A stretch of 6,219 nt of DNA from an uncultured Romboutsia sp. (GTDB lineage Bacteria > Bacillota > Clostridia > Peptostreptococcales > Peptostreptococcaceae): the NCBI GenBank assembly GCA_937907205.1, contig CALESE010000014.1, positions 1-6,219 of the forward strand. Direction: 5' to 3'. Made by a program: the position numbers and the translations under genes. Shown here piece by piece: positions 6,192 through 6,219 of this stretch (positions are counted from its first letter, which is position 1; the number at the start of each line of letters is the position of its first letter). The notes beneath the pieces are model-generated. The model was not told the origin of the DNA and searched no databases. It saw only the letters and a list, made by a program, of their open reading frames with translations.

Positions 6192-6219
6192 ATGAATAAA
6201 CTTCAGATTTATACCAACG
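6192..6219 (+). CDS. Start of a further gene, truncated by the right edge
   Basis: ATG at 6192 opens nine codons (MNKLQIYTN) up to the edge. It lies five bases after the TGA of the preceding gene, and GGAG at 6180-6183, inside the end of that gene, serves as its SD with normal spacing. The close spacing suggests co-transcription. Too little is present to name it. Confidence 0.55.

Overview
The window is very AT-rich, with strong AGGAGG/GGGGG-type ribosome binding sites and heavy use of AT-ending codons. It encodes a secreted protein with three CWB2 (cell wall binding type 2) repeats beside LytR-CpsA-Psr (LCP) proteins. That combination points to the Peptostreptococcaceae, most likely Clostridioides difficile or a close relative, at a locus like the one carrying cwp19 next to the PSII (anionic polymer) genes. 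The species call is an inference from gene content; no database search was possible.

Layout. Positions 1-823 (minus) hold the N-terminal 274 residues of a polytopic Wzy/O-antigen-polymerase-like membrane protein that runs off the left edge. A divergent intergenic region (824-1138) carries a textbook sigma-A promoter for the rightward gene, several CTATA/TATAG repeats, and a hairpin lying between the leftward gene's Shine-Dalgarno (SD) and its start codon. Positions 1139-3220 (plus) encode a 693-residue Cwp19-like protein: signal peptide, GHL10 glycosidase-like domain, three CWB2 repeats. A 16-bp perfect inverted repeat acts as a shared terminator with the convergent LCP gene at 3285-4250 (minus). 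A second, paralogous LCP gene lies upstream of it at 4424-5419 (minus, TTG start). Each LCP gene has its own TTGAAT-17-TATAAT promoter, and a terminator separates them. Divergent from the second LCP gene is a 201-residue DUF4163/DUF3298 (RsiV/PdaC-type) protein at 5581-6186 (plus), followed at once by the first codons of another gene (6192 to the right edge).

How it fits together. In C. difficile, CWB2 proteins are held non-covalently on the cell wall through PSII, LCP proteins are thought to attach such polymers to peptidoglycan, and Cwp19 is a reported peptidoglycan lytic transglycosylase active in stationary-phase autolysis. The window therefore groups a possible polymer polymerase, two polymer ligases and one polymer-anchored peptidoglycan hydrolase. 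The least explained parts are the SD-hairpin-start arrangement of the wzy-like gene, the repeat array in the first divergent region, the palindrome across the second divergent promoter pair, and the DUF3298 protein that lacks any export signal.
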